Of a stretch of 64,000 bases of DNA, positions 34,798-43,200 are shown piece after piece. The stretch is taken from contig NZ_WKJL01000001.1 of assembly GCF_009674565.1 (NCBI RefSeq), positions 186,001 to 250,000 of the forward strand. Direction: 5' to 3'. This DNA comes from Duganella aquatilis (GTDB lineage: Bacteria > Pseudomonadota > Gammaproteobacteria > Burkholderiales > Burkholderiaceae_D). How positions within the stretch are numbered: the first letter of the stretch is position 1; each line of letters starts with the position of its first letter. The notes beneath the pieces are model-generated. The model did no database searches, was not told where the DNA came from, and saw only the letters and a list, made by a program, of their open reading frames with translations. A program made the translations under genes and the position numbers.

Positions 34798-36220
34798 TTT
34801 CCAGCGGCGAGTGCTGCAGCGCTTCGCCTATGCGCTGCAGCGCCTGGCGTATCTCCTCCTGGTCGGCGATGCCGCCGATGCAGACGCGGATGGCCTGCGG
34901 CGGCTGGCCGTCGACCGCAAACGCATCGCTCGGCACCACGCCGATGCCGGTCGCGCGCAGATGGGCGGTGAGCGCCAGGCGGTCCCATTGCTCGGGCAAC
35001 CGTATCCACAAATGGAACGCTTCCGGCTGCGACGCATAGCTGTGCGGCGGCAGGATGCGCGCCGCCAGCCGCTGACGCGCCATCGATTCCTTGCGGATTG
35101 CGTTCAACGCCAGGTCGGCCGTGCCCTCCCGTATCCAGCGGCTGGCCAGCGCCGCCGTGAACGGCGCCGCCATCACGGTGGTGGCGCGCACCGCCGCTGC
35201 CAGGCGGGCGGTGGACACCGCATCCGGCGCGGCGATGTAGGCCAGCCGCAGGCCGGCGCCGACGCACTTCGCCATGCCCGCCACATAATAGGTCACATCG
35301 GCGCCGATGGCGGCGATCGGCGGCGGGCTGCTGCGCGGCAGAAAACCGTAGGCATCGTCCTCGATGATCGGTACGCCGTAGTTGCGCGCCACCTGCACCA
35401 GCGCCTGCCGGCGCTGGGCCGACATCGTCAGCGTGGTTGGATTGAGCAGCGTCGGGTTGCAGTACAGGGCCTGCGGCGCATATTGGGCGCAGGCGGCGGC
35501 GAAGGCCAGCGCGTCGATGCCTTCGCCATCCATCGGCAGGCCCACCAGCCGCAGGTTCAGCAGGCTGGCCAGCGCGCGCAGGCCAGGATAGGTCAGCGAT
35601 TCGCAGCACACCACCGAGCCGGGCGGGGCGATGGTGCTGAGGATCGCCATCAACGCCGCCTGCGCGCCGGGCACCACCAGCAGCCGTTCCGGTTCGATGG
35701 CCAGGCCGCGCCGCCGCAGCCACAGTGCGCCGGCTTCGCGGTCCAGCGTGGAACCGCCGAAGTCCTGATAGCGCAGCAGGGCGCACATATCGCCGCCGAT
35801 GGAGGACAGGCCGGAACGCATCAGCTCCATTAACTCGGGCGTCAACGCCTCGGGCGGCATGTTCATCGACAGATCGACATTCGGCCGCGCCGCCACGGCG
35901 CGCGGAATCGCCAGCGCGCGCTTGCCGCAGACAAAGGTGCCGCGGCCCACAGTGGAATCCACCAGGCCGCGTTTCTGCGCCTCGGTATAGGCCCGCGCCA
36001 CCGTGGTGAAGTCGATCCCCAGCGCATCGGCCAGGCTGCGCTGGGCCGGCAGCCGCTGCTCCGCCACCAGGCGGCCGGTGGCGATGTCGGCGCCGATGGC
36101 GTCGGCGATCAGCTTGTAGACAGGGCCATGTCCCTTCTTCAGTTTCGGTATCCATCCGTTGGCGTTCTTCGGCACAGTCGATCCAGTCAATGTTGGTGGG
36201 CGATGAAAAATTGTATGCAT
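34781..36220 (-). CDS. MocR/PdxR-type regulator (GntR-HTH plus aminotransferase domain)
   Basis: 479 residues from ATG 36220; the frame is open much further upstream, but that part lies in the promoter region of the divergent operon. Residues about 35-100 form a GntR winged helix (GPVYKLIADAIGADIATGRL, LPAQRSLADALGIDFTTVARAY). The rest is a fold-type I aminotransferase: VVPGAQAALMAIL, the PLP-contacting CNPTLLNPTTLTM and IIEDDAYGF, and the Schiff-base Lys in MAKCVGAGLRLAY. Such proteins are PLP-dependent regulators rather than enzymes. It is divergent from the Nit1C operon with a 326-base shared region, so it is the likely local regulator. Its effector is unknown. Confidence 0.92.
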   Translation of the reverse strand: MHTIFHRPPTLTGSTVPKNANGWIPKLKKGHGPVYKLIADAIGADIATGRLVAEQRLPAQRSLADALGIDFTTVARAYTEAQKRGLVDSTVGRGTFVCGKRALAIPRAVAARPNVDLSMNMPPEALTPELMELMRSGLSSIGGDMCALLRYQDFGGSTLDREAGALWLRRRGLAIEPERLLVVPGAQAALMAILSTIAPPGSVVCCESLTYPGLRALASLLNLRLVGLPMDGEGIDALAFAAACAQYAPQALYCNPTLLNPTTLTMSAQRRQALVQVARNYGVPIIEDDAYGFLPRSSPPPIAAIGADVTYYVAGMAKCVGAGLRLAYIAAPDAVSTARLAAAVRATTVMAAPFTAALASRWIREGTADLALNAIRKESMARQRLAARILPPHSYASQPEAFHLWIRLPEQWDRLALTAHLRATGIGVVPSDAFAVDGQPPQAIRVCIGGIADQEEIRQALQRIGEALQHSPLETPAVL

Positions 36221-36465
36221 ATTTCGTGCCGGAAAAATCCCGCCAGATTGCACCGAAACGCGGCAAGCGGCGGCGCAGGCGCACGCTTTTGATGCACCCT
36301 GATTCCATAAGGAAAAACTCCCAATGCGGGATTGACTGCACGACTTGAATGGAGTGCTGTTTTTAGCGCAAAAGTACGTCGGAAAAATGCGCTGGGAAGC
36401 AGCCGGAAAATCGCCGTATTGTATGGATTTTGATCCAGTCACAGGAGGCCGAAAACCACATTGCA

Positions 36466-36481
36466 TGGCATGGCGCATGCA
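36466..36481 (+). promoter_or_regulatory. Sigma-54-type promoter of the Nit1C operon
   Basis: TGGCATGGCGCATGCA keeps the invariant GG (36467-36468) and GC (36479-36480) exactly ten bases apart and differs from TGGCAC-N5-TTGCA at two positions. The predicted start would be near 36492, giving a leader of about 55 bases. Sigma-54 control fits a nitrogen-starvation operon. An enhancer-binding activator is not encoded in the window. Confidence 0.5.
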
Positions 36482-36546
36482 TTCAATCCGGGTGTCGCGA
36501 CGCTGTTGTGCGATACCCACCTCAACCTACTTTTAAGAGACACGCC

Positions 36547-37029
36547 ATGCCTGCCATCGACCACAAGCCACACGCCAAAGGCGATTATTTTGTTGATTAC
36601 GAAGAGAAGGTCTTCGAGGACGTCAAAGCCCTGCCGGGCGAAAAAGCGCTGGTCACTTTCCACACCGTGGCCTTCGAAGGTTCGATCGGTTTCGTCAACC
36701 TGCTGCAAGCCACGCGTTTGCAGCGCAAGGGCTACGAGACCACGGTGCTGCTGTATGGTCCGGGCGTCACGCTGGGCCTGCAGCGCGGCTTCCCGACCCT
36801 GGGCGACGAAGCCTTCCCGGGCCACCTGAACCAGAACAACCAGCTGGTCAAGTTCATGGCCGAAGGCGGCAAGGTGTATGCCTGCCGCTTCGCGCTGCAG
36901 GCGCTGTACGGCCACGGCGAGCCGTCGCTGATCGAAGGCATCCGCGCCATCGCGCCGCAGGACGTGCTGGACCTGAAGCTGCTGCACCTGCGCGCCAACG
37001 CGGTGATCATCGACACCTGGACGCTGTAA
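36547..37029 (+). CDS. nitB: MSMEG_0572/Sll0783-family nitrogen starvation response protein
   Basis: 160 residues from ATG 36547, preceded by AAGAGA at the usual spacing. The sequence is that of the Sll0783/MSMEG_0572 family ([69 protein letters not shown]). The fold looks DsrE-like, with a conserved Cys in YACRF. It is the first gene of Nit1C clusters and is induced under nitrogen starvation in cyanobacteria. The biochemical role is unknown. Symbols nitB to nitH follow the naming I recall from cyanide-assimilating bacteria. It is followed by the nitrilase after 16 bases. Confidence 0.92.
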   Translation: MPAIDHKPHAKGDYFVDYEEKVFEDVKALPGEKALVTFHTVAFEGSIGFVNLLQATRLQRKGYETTVLLYGPGVTLGLQRGFPTLGDEAFPGHLNQNNQLVKFMAEGGKVYACRFALQALYGHGEPSLIEGIRAIAPQDVLDLKLLHLRANAVIIDTWTL

Positions 37030-37045
37030 GCGCAGCGGGGCGGAC

Positions 37046-37978
37046 ATGACAACGACCAAAAAGACGGTAAGGGCGGCGGCGGTGCAGATCGCGCCGGATT
37101 TCGACAGCGCCGACGGCACGCTGGCCAAGGTGCTGCAAGCGATTGCGGACGCCGCCGCGCAAGGGGCGGAACTGGTGGTGTTTCCCGAAACCTTTGTGCC
37201 GTACTACCCGTACTTTTCGTTCGTGCATCCGCCTTTCCAAGCTGGCGCCGAACACTTGCTGCTGTACGAGCGGGCGCCCACGGTGCCGGGGCCGGTCACC
37301 GACGCCGTCGCCTCCGCCGCGCGTGAGCATGGCGTGGTGGTGGTGCTGGGCGTGAACGAACGCGATCACGGCAGCCTGTACAACACCCAGATCGTGTTCG
37401 ACGCCAACGGCGAGCTGCTGCTCAAGCGGCGCAAGATCACGCCCACCTATCACGAACGCATGATCTGGGGGCAGGGCGACGCCAGCGGCCTGAAAGTGGT
37501 GGACACGGCCGTCGGCCGCGTCGGCGCGCTGGCCTGCTGGGAACATTACAACCCGCTGGCGCGCTACGCGCTGATGGCGCAGCACGAGCAGATCCACTGC
37601 GCCCAGTTCCCCGGCTCGATGGTCGGCCAGATCTTCGCCGACCAGATGGAGGTGACGATACGCCACCACGCGCTGGAATCGGCCTGCTTCGTGGTCAACG
37701 CCACCGGCTGGCTGACCGACAGCCAGATCGCCGCCATCACGCCCGATCCGGCGGTGCAGAAGGCGCTGCGCGGCGGCTGCTGCACCACCATCGTCTCGCC
37801 GGAAGGCGTGCTGCTGGCGGAACCGCTGCGTTCCGGCGAAGGCATCGTCATCGCCGACCTGGACATGGCGCTGATCACCAAGCGCAAACGCATGATGGAT
37901 TCGGTCGGCCATTATGCGCGCCCTGAGCTGCTCAGTCTCAGGATCGACGACCGCGCCGTCTCGCCCACCAATCTGTAA
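37046..37978 (+). CDS. nitC: Nitrilase, Nit6803/Nit1C type
   Basis: 310 residues. The nitrilase Glu-Lys-Cys triad is E48 ([13 protein letters not shown]), K130 ([14 protein letters not shown]) and C164 ([11 protein letters not shown]), with the second Glu at 137 in YHERM. The [11 protein letters not shown] and WGQGD phrases place it in the Nit6803-like branch rather than plant or cyanide-dihydratase branches. Nit6803-type enzymes hydrolyse aliphatic and aromatic nitriles to acids and ammonia, and the Nit1C nitrilase has been linked genetically to use of cyanide as a nitrogen source. It is second of seven same-strand genes; the next begins 11 bases later. Confidence 0.95.
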   Translation: MTTTKKTVRAAAVQIAPDFDSADGTLAKVLQAIADAAAQGAELVVFPETFVPYYPYFSFVHPPFQAGAEHLLLYERAPTVPGPVTDAVASAAREHGVVVVLGVNERDHGSLYNTQIVFDANGELLLKRRKITPTYHERMIWGQGDASGLKVVDTAVGRVGALACWEHYNPLARYALMAQHEQIHCAQFPGSMVGQIFADQMEVTIRHHALESACFVVNATGWLTDSQIAAITPDPAVQKALRGGCCTTIVSPEGVLLAEPLRSGEGIVIADLDMALITKRKRMMDSVGHYARPELLSLRIDDRAVSPTNL

Positions 37979-37989
37979 GGAGCAGCCGC

Positions 37990-39108
37990 ATGAACATCCT
38001 CACTTCCGAAATTCCTGCGCAACAGCTGATCACCGAGCTGCAGTCGCTCGGCATGCGGCTGGCCGATCCAAGCGCCGGCGCCCCCAGCCGGCGCGGCGGC
38101 GCCGGGCCGTCCGACCACAAGGCCGTCACCGTCGACGGCACCACCGTCATGATTCCGGTGCACACCGGCAGCGCCTTCAACTCGCCCTACCTGGCCGCGC
38201 CGGCCGGCGCCGACGGCCGCAGCGCCATCATGCGCGACGGCCGCACCATCGGCATGATTTCCTTCCCGCGCCAGCCGCGCTTCTACAAGATGCAGACGCT
38301 GGACGGCGTGCCGTACTCGCACATCGCCACGCTGCACGGCAGGGACGTGCTGGCCACCACGGTGCTGCAAAGCTGCATCCGCTACGAGAGCCGGCGCAAG
38401 TCGTGCCAGTTCTGCTCCATCGGCCAGTCGCTGGCGGCCGGCCGCACCATCCTGCGCAAGACGCCGGAACAGCTGGCCGAGGTGGCGCGCGCCGCCGTGC
38501 TGCTGGACGGCGTCAAGCACATGGTCATGACCACCGGCACGCCGAACGCCACCGACCGCGGCGCCGCCATCCTGTGCGACAGCGCGTTCGCCGTGAAATC
38601 GGCCGTCAACCTGCCGATCCAGGGCCAGTGCGAGCCGCCCGATGACGACGCGTGGTTCACGCGCATGCGCGACGCCGGCATCGACGCGCTGGGCATGCAC
38701 CTGGAGGCGGTGACGCCGGAAGTGCGGGCGCGCATCATGCCGGGCAAGGCCAGCGTGCCACTGAGCCGCTATTTCGACGCCTTCGAGCGCGCCGTCGCCG
38801 TGTTCGGGCACGGCCAGGTCAGCACCTACATTCTGGCCGGCCTGGGCGACACGCCGGAAGCCATCCTGCGCTGCTGCGAACAGCTGATCGCCATCGGCGT
38901 CTATCCCTTCGTGGTGCCGTTCGTGCCGATCGCCGGCACGCCGCTGGAAGACCATCCGGCGCCGTCGGCGCAGATGATGCGCGAGCTGCTGGCGCCGCTA
39001 GGTGAAATGCTCGGCGCCGGCGGCCTGCATTCGGGCGAGATCAAGGCCGGTTGCGGCCGCTGCGGCGCGTGCTCGTCGCTGTCCACGTTTGAAAGGAAGC
39101 CATCATGA
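37990..39108 (+). CDS. nitD: Radical SAM protein, MSMEG_0568 family
   Basis: 372 residues behind AAGGAG. The probable cluster cysteines are C129, C139 and C142 (SCIRYESRRK, then SCQFCSIG), that is C-x9-C-x2-C instead of the usual C-x3-C-x2-C, a noncanonical spacing I associate with this biotin synthase-related family. Barrel strands such as HMVMTTGTPNATDRG and GMHLEAVTPEVRARIM follow. The C-terminus carries an additional Cys-rich motif (CGRCGACSS) that could hold a second cluster or metal. Substrate is unknown; in the Nit1C operon it probably modifies a compound handled by the GNAT and AIR-synthase-like partners. It overlaps the next gene by four bases. Confidence 0.93.
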   Translation: MNILTSEIPAQQLITELQSLGMRLADPSAGAPSRRGGAGPSDHKAVTVDGTTVMIPVHTGSAFNSPYLAAPAGADGRSAIMRDGRTIGMISFPRQPRFYKMQTLDGVPYSHIATLHGRDVLATTVLQSCIRYESRRKSCQFCSIGQSLAAGRTILRKTPEQLAEVARAAVLLDGVKHMVMTTGTPNATDRGAAILCDSAFAVKSAVNLPIQGQCEPPDDDAWFTRMRDAGIDALGMHLEAVTPEVRARIMPGKASVPLSRYFDAFERAVAVFGHGQVSTYILAGLGDTPEAILRCCEQLIAIGVYPFVVPFVPIAGTPLEDHPAPSAQMMRELLAPLGEMLGAGGLHSGEIKAGCGRCGACSSLSTFERKPS

Positions 39109-39629
39109 GTCTCGCGACATCCACCGCGCAGCTGACGGCGCGCATCAAACTGGCCACCACCATCGCCCAGCGCGACGGCGCGCGCCAGCTGCGGAATCAG
39201 GTGTTCTGCGGCGAGCAGGGCCTGTTCGACGGCGACGACCGCGACCACATCGACACCACCGCGCTGACGCTGGTGGCGATTGCCGGCAGCGCTGGAGAGG
39301 TGATCGGCACCGTGCGCATCCACCATGCTGGCGACGATATCTGGTGGGGATCGCGGCTGGCGGTGGCGCGCAGCGCGCGGCGCCAGGCGGCGGTCGGCAG
39401 CGGCCTGATCAAGCTGGCGGTCGGCGCCGCGCAGGCGCTGGGCTGCCGCACCTTCCTGGCCCACGTGCAGCAGCAGAATGTGCCGATGTTCGAGCAGCTG
39501 CACTGGGACCCGTTGCACGAAGTCCTCATGCACGGCCGGCCGCATAGCCTGATGCGCGCCGACCTGTCGTTCTACCCGCCGATCCATGACGCCGACATCG
39601 GCTTCACCTGCTCGCGGGACAGCGCATGA
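39105..39629 (+). CDS. nitE: GNAT acetyltransferase, MSMEG_0567 family
   Basis: 174 residues starting inside the ATGA shared with the radical SAM gene. The GNAT fold is supported by RNQVFCGEQGLFDGDDRDHID near the start, a beta-bulge before RSARRQAAVGSGLIKLA (the acetyl-CoA pyrophosphate loop, Q/R-x-x-G-x-G/A type), and CRTFLAHVQQQNVPMFEQLHW, typical of homologues joined to AIR synthase in other species. It would acetylate a small metabolite. In some genomes this domain is fused with the following AIR synthase-like domain, which supports their joint action. It overlaps the next gene by four bases. Confidence 0.9.
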   Translation: MSLATSTAQLTARIKLATTIAQRDGARQLRNQVFCGEQGLFDGDDRDHIDTTALTLVAIAGSAGEVIGTVRIHHAGDDIWWGSRLAVARSARRQAAVGSGLIKLAVGAAQALGCRTFLAHVQQQNVPMFEQLHWDPLHEVLMHGRPHSLMRADLSFYPPIHDADIGFTCSRDSA

Positions 39630-40627
39630 GCGCGGAACTGGAACGCCTGACCGCGCTGCTGCGCGACTCGGCAGGCATCGCCCACAAGCGCGATATCGAC
39701 CAGGTGGTGCGCACGCTGTCCAGAGGCGGCACGGTGCGCAATGGCGACGACTGCGCCGCCATTCCCGACGGCGACCGCTACCTGCTGCTGGCCATCGAAG
39801 GCTTCGTCAACGAGTTCGTCGCCAGGGAGCCCTGGTTTGCCGGCTATTGCGGCGTGATGGTCAACGTCAGCGACATCTACGCCATGGGCGGCCGGCCGCT
39901 GGCGATTGTCGACGCGTTGTGGAGCCGCGGCGGCGATGCGGCGCAGCCGCTGCTCGACGGCCTGGCGGCGGCATCGGCCGTGTACCAGGTGCCGATCGTC
40001 GGCGGCCACAGCAACCGGCGTAGCGACCGCGAACAGCTGTCGGTGGCGATTACCGGCCGCGCAACCAGGCTGCTGACCAGCTTTGACGCCCAGCCCGGCG
40101 AAAACCTGGTGGTGGTCTGCGACCCGCGCGGCCGCTATCACGAACCTTACGATTACTGGAACGCCAGCCTTGGCGCGCCGCCCGAACGCCTGCGCGCCGA
40201 CCTCGAACTGCTGCCCGCCATCGCGGAAGACGGCTTGTGCCGCGCCGCCAAGGACATCAGCATGGCCGGCGTGGTCGGCACGGCGCTGATGCTGCTGGAA
40301 TGTTCCGGCATCGGCGCCGAGATCGACCTGGCCGCGATCCCACGTCCCGCCGGCGTGGCACTGGAGCGCTGGCTGACCACCTTCCCCAGCTACGGCTTCA
40401 TCCTCAGCGTGGCGGATGCCGACCTGGCCGCCGTCATGGCGCGCTTCAGCGCGCGCGAACTGGCGTGCGGCGTCATCGGCCGCACCAACGCCAGCCACCG
40501 CGTACACCTGCGCCATGGCGATGGCGAAGCGCGCACGCTGCTGTGGGATTTTGCCGACGAAGCGCTGATCGGCTGCGCGCCGTCCCGATTGCCTCACGTT
40601 CCATCGAAGGAGACCAGCGATGCCTGA
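39626..40627 (+). CDS. nitF: AIR synthase-like protein, sll0787 family
   Basis: 333 residues, beginning in an ATGA overlap. It has the two-domain PurM/HypE-type architecture: an ATP-binding N-terminal half (NGDDCAAIPDGDRYLLLAIEG, then VNVSDIYAMGGRPLAIVDAL and VPIVGGHSNRRS) and a C-terminal half with AAKDISMAGVVGTALMLLE. PurM-like enzymes activate an amide or carbamoyl oxygen with ATP. Within Nit1C the substrate is unknown. The last eight bases overlap the next start. The family is otherwise confined to such operons, which makes the assignment firm even though the reaction is not. Confidence 0.92.
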   Translation: MSAELERLTALLRDSAGIAHKRDIDQVVRTLSRGGTVRNGDDCAAIPDGDRYLLLAIEGFVNEFVAREPWFAGYCGVMVNVSDIYAMGGRPLAIVDALWSRGGDAAQPLLDGLAAASAVYQVPIVGGHSNRRSDREQLSVAITGRATRLLTSFDAQPGENLVVVCDPRGRYHEPYDYWNASLGAPPERLRADLELLPAIAEDGLCRAAKDISMAGVVGTALMLLECSGIGAEIDLAAIPRPAGVALERWLTTFPSYGFILSVADADLAAVMARFSARELACGVIGRTNASHRVHLRHGDGEARTLLWDFADEALIGCAPSRLPHVPSKETSDA

Positions 40628-40907
40628 AGTCCGTTTTACCGTGCGCTGGCCGGACGATAGCGTCACCGACTGCTATTCGCCGTCCACCGTCATCCACGAC
40701 TACCTGCAGGCCGGCGAACGCTATCCGCTGGACGACTTCATGCAACGCAGCCGCACCGCGCTGAACCTCGCCAGCGAGCGCGTGCGCCTCAAGTACGGCT
40801 ACGCCTGCTCGTCGGCGATGGACCAGCTGGAGCGGCTGGAAGCACGCGCCTTGACCTATCAATCCGATCCCGCCGCTGCCGTGACGCTGGTCGCGCTGCG
40901 TTCCTGA
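40620..40907 (+). CDS. nitG: MSMEG_0570-family nitrogen starvation response protein
   Basis: 95 residues. It starts MPEVRFTVRWPDDSVTDCYSP and includes VIHDYLQAGERYPLDDFMQR, typical of this small, conserved family found only in Nit1C clusters. It appears to be a beta-rich N-terminal part with a helical C-terminus holding two cysteines (C19, near the start, and one in GYACSS). A role as a small carrier or assembly factor for the other Nit1C enzymes is possible but unproven. The overlap with the AIR synthase-like gene indicates coupled translation. Confidence 0.9.
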   Translation: MPEVRFTVRWPDDSVTDCYSPSTVIHDYLQAGERYPLDDFMQRSRTALNLASERVRLKYGYACSSAMDQLERLEARALTYQSDPAAAVTLVALRS

Positions 40908-40931
40908 CCCATATTTCAACGGAGTTCCACC

Positions 40932-42215
40932 ATGCCACGCGAACCAAACAATAAGCACTACCAGGTCTTGATCATCGGCGGCGGCCAGGCCGGCCTGTCG
41001 CTCAGCTACCTGCTCAAGCAACAGGGCGTGTCGCACCTGATCCTGGAAAAGAACCGGCTCGGCCACGCCTGGCGCAGCGAGCGCTGGGACAGTTTTTGCC
41101 TGGTCACGCCGAACTGGCAATGCACCTTGCCCGGCTTTGCCTACCAGGGCGACGATCCGGACGGCTTCATGGTCAAGCAGCAGATCGTCGACTACATCGA
41201 TGGGTATATCGCCTCGTTTGGCCCGCCGGTGCTGGAAGGCGTCAGCGTCACCGGCGTCAGCCGCGATGCGGACGGCACCTATCTGGTCGACACCAGCGCC
41301 GGCGCCTACCACGCGGAGCAGGTGGTGATCGCGGTCGGTGGCTACCACACGCCCATCCTGCCGGCGGACGCCGCGCAGTTGCCGGCCGGCGTGGCGCAAC
41401 TGCATTCGTCGGACTACCTGAACCCGGCGCAACTGCCGGCCGGCGAGGTACTGGTGGTGGGCACCGGGCAGTCCGGCTGCCAGATCGCCGAAGACCTGCA
41501 TCTGGCCGGCCGCCGCGTGCACCTGTGCGTCGGCGATGCGCCGCGCGTGGCGCGCCGGTATCGCGGCAAAGACGTGGTCAAGTGGCTGGATGACATGGCG
41601 TACTATGATCTGCCGGTGGACAAGCACCCGCTGGGCGTCGGCGTGCGCGAGAAGACCAACCACTACGTCACCGGCCGCGATGGCGGCCGCGACATAGACC
41701 TGCGCAAGTTCGCGCTGGAAGGCATGCAGCTATACGGCCGTTACGAAGGGCTGAAGGACGGCGTGGCGCATTTCGGCGATGACCTGCAACGCAACCTCGA
41801 CGGCGCCGACGCGGTCTACCTCAAGATCAACGCCAGCATCGACCAGCACATCGCCAGACACGGACTGGATGCGCCGCCGGAAGCGCCATATGCGCCGCTG
41901 TGGCAGCCGCCGGCCGATGCGCCAACCACGCTCGACATGGGCCGCATCAGCGCGGTGGTCTGGTGCATCGGCTTCCGCACCGATTTCAGCTGGGTGGATG
42001 CGCCGATCTTCGACCAGCGCGGCTATCCGCAGCACGAGCGCGGCGTCACCGCGCAGCAGGGCTTGTATTTCCTCGGCCTGCCGTGGCAATACACCTGGGG
42101 ATCCGGCCGGTTTTCGGGCATTGCCCGTGACGCGGCCTACCTGGTCGAACACATCACTGCGGCCGCTACGCCTGGAAGCGCTGCGCCAGCGCCTGCTCAC
42201 GAAACGCCTGCGTAA
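40932..42215 (+). CDS. nitH: Flavin-dependent oxidoreductase, MSMEG_0569 family
   Basis: 427 residues after a GGAG site. Two Rossmann motifs are visible: FAD-binding IIGGGQAGLS at about 14-23 and NADPH-binding VVGTGQSGCQIAE near 180. These are typical of class B flavin monooxygenases. Further signs are WRSERWDSFCLVTPNW and the closing FLGLPWQYTWGSGRF. It is the last gene of the operon and may oxidise the nitrogenous intermediate formed by the other enzymes. Its 3' end overlaps the convergent LysR gene by 50 bases, an unusually long overlap, so transcription of the two may interfere. Confidence 0.93.
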   Translation: MPREPNNKHYQVLIIGGGQAGLSLSYLLKQQGVSHLILEKNRLGHAWRSERWDSFCLVTPNWQCTLPGFAYQGDDPDGFMVKQQIVDYIDGYIASFGPPVLEGVSVTGVSRDADGTYLVDTSAGAYHAEQVVIAVGGYHTPILPADAAQLPAGVAQLHSSDYLNPAQLPAGEVLVVGTGQSGCQIAEDLHLAGRRVHLCVGDAPRVARRYRGKDVVKWLDDMAYYDLPVDKHPLGVGVREKTNHYVTGRDGGRDIDLRKFALEGMQLYGRYEGLKDGVAHFGDDLQRNLDGADAVYLKINASIDQHIARHGLDAPPEAPYAPLWQPPADAPTTLDMGRISAVVWCIGFRTDFSWVDAPIFDQRGYPQHERGVTAQQGLYFLGLPWQYTWGSGRFSGIARDAAYLVEHITAAATPGSAAPAPAHETPA

Positions 42216-43086
42216 CGAAATCGACGAAGGCGCGCGTCTTCGCCGGCAGCAGCTGCTGGCTGGTGAAGTACAGCGAGATGGGGCCGGCGTCGTCGGCCCA
42301 GTCGGGCAGGACGCGCACCAGCTGGCCGTTTTCCAGGTATTGCAGCACATTGGGCACGGCCAGCATGGCCACGCCCATGCCCATCAACACCATTTGCAGC
42401 ACGCCGTCCGGCTCGGTCATGGTCATGCGCGGCGTCATTTCCGCGATCTGCTCCTGGCCTTGGCGGTTGCGCAAGCCCGCATGGCGCAGGCGGCCGGTGA
42501 TCGCCGAGCGCATCATGATGCCGTCGAAATCCTTCAGATCGGCCGGCGTGGCAGGCGCGCGGCGCCCCTTCAGATACTGCGGCGAGGCGACCGCGACGAT
42601 CTTGATCCGCGCCAGTTCCCGCGCCACCACGCCGGGCGTCAGCTCGAAGCCGCCGCCGATGGCCGCATCGTAGCCGCCGGCGATCAGGTCGACCTGGCGG
42701 TTGTCCAGGTGCCAGTCCGGCCGCACGGCCGGGTAGCGTTCCAGGAAGGCCGGCATCAGCGGCAGCAGGAAATCGCGTGCAAAGCCCGGGGCGGCGCTCA
42801 ATTTCAGCGTGCCGGCCGGCTGGCCGGCGTGGGTGCTGACGTCCGCAATCGCCGCCTGGATGCTGTCCAATCCGGTTGAAACCGCCTGGAGAAACCGTTC
42901 GCCCGACTCGGTCAGCGTCAGCCCGCGCGTGCTGCGCTGGAACAGGCGCACGCCCAGGTTGCGTTCCAGCTGGGCGACGTTGCGGCTGACGGCGGCGGGT
43001 GTCAGCGCCAGGCGGCGCGCGGCCTCCGAAAAGCTCGCCAGTTCGGCGCTGCGGACAAAGGATTCAAGGTTGGAGAGGGTTTCCAT
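42166..43086 (-). CDS. LysR-family regulator
   Basis: 306 residues from ATG 43086 (METLSNLESFV); the five-codon longer frame begins with TTG inside the operator-like repeat. The helix-turn-helix spans SFSEAARRLALTPAAVSRNVAQLE, followed by the linker helix and a periplasmic-binding-like effector domain (LKLSAAPGFARDFLLPLMPAF, DNRQVDLIAGGYDAAIGGG, EPDGVLQMVLMGMGVAMLAVPNVL). It is divergent from an SDR/oxidoreductase/MFS operon and separated from it by a 21-bp LysR-type box, so it very probably regulates both itself and that operon. Confidence 0.94.
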   Translation of the reverse strand: METLSNLESFVRSAELASFSEAARRLALTPAAVSRNVAQLERNLGVRLFQRSTRGLTLTESGERFLQAVSTGLDSIQAAIADVSTHAGQPAGTLKLSAAPGFARDFLLPLMPAFLERYPAVRPDWHLDNRQVDLIAGGYDAAIGGGFELTPGVVARELARIKIVAVASPQYLKGRRAPATPADLKDFDGIMMRSAITGRLRHAGLRNRQGQEQIAEMTPRMTMTEPDGVLQMVLMGMGVAMLAVPNVLQYLENGQLVRVLPDWADDAGPISLYFTSQQLLPAKTRAFVDFVTQAFREQALAQRFQA

Positions 43087-43094
43087 CGCCTTTG

Positions 43095-43115
43095 CTTTCA
43101 ATGTTTGCTTGAAAG
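43095..43115. promoter_or_regulatory. LysR-type operator, perfect 21-bp dyad
   Basis: Arms CTTTCAA and TTGAAAG with spacer TGTTTGC. The inner TTCAA-N7-TTGAA matches the T-N11-A pattern of LysR boxes. It sits nine bases upstream of the LysR start and 85 bases before the divergent SDR gene. Confidence 0.65.
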
Positions 43116-43200
43116 TGATTATAGCCAGTCCTGACTACCGCTGGGGGATCGACACAACCATACTGGTTCCATCGTCATCAACCACTGAAGGGAAATCATC

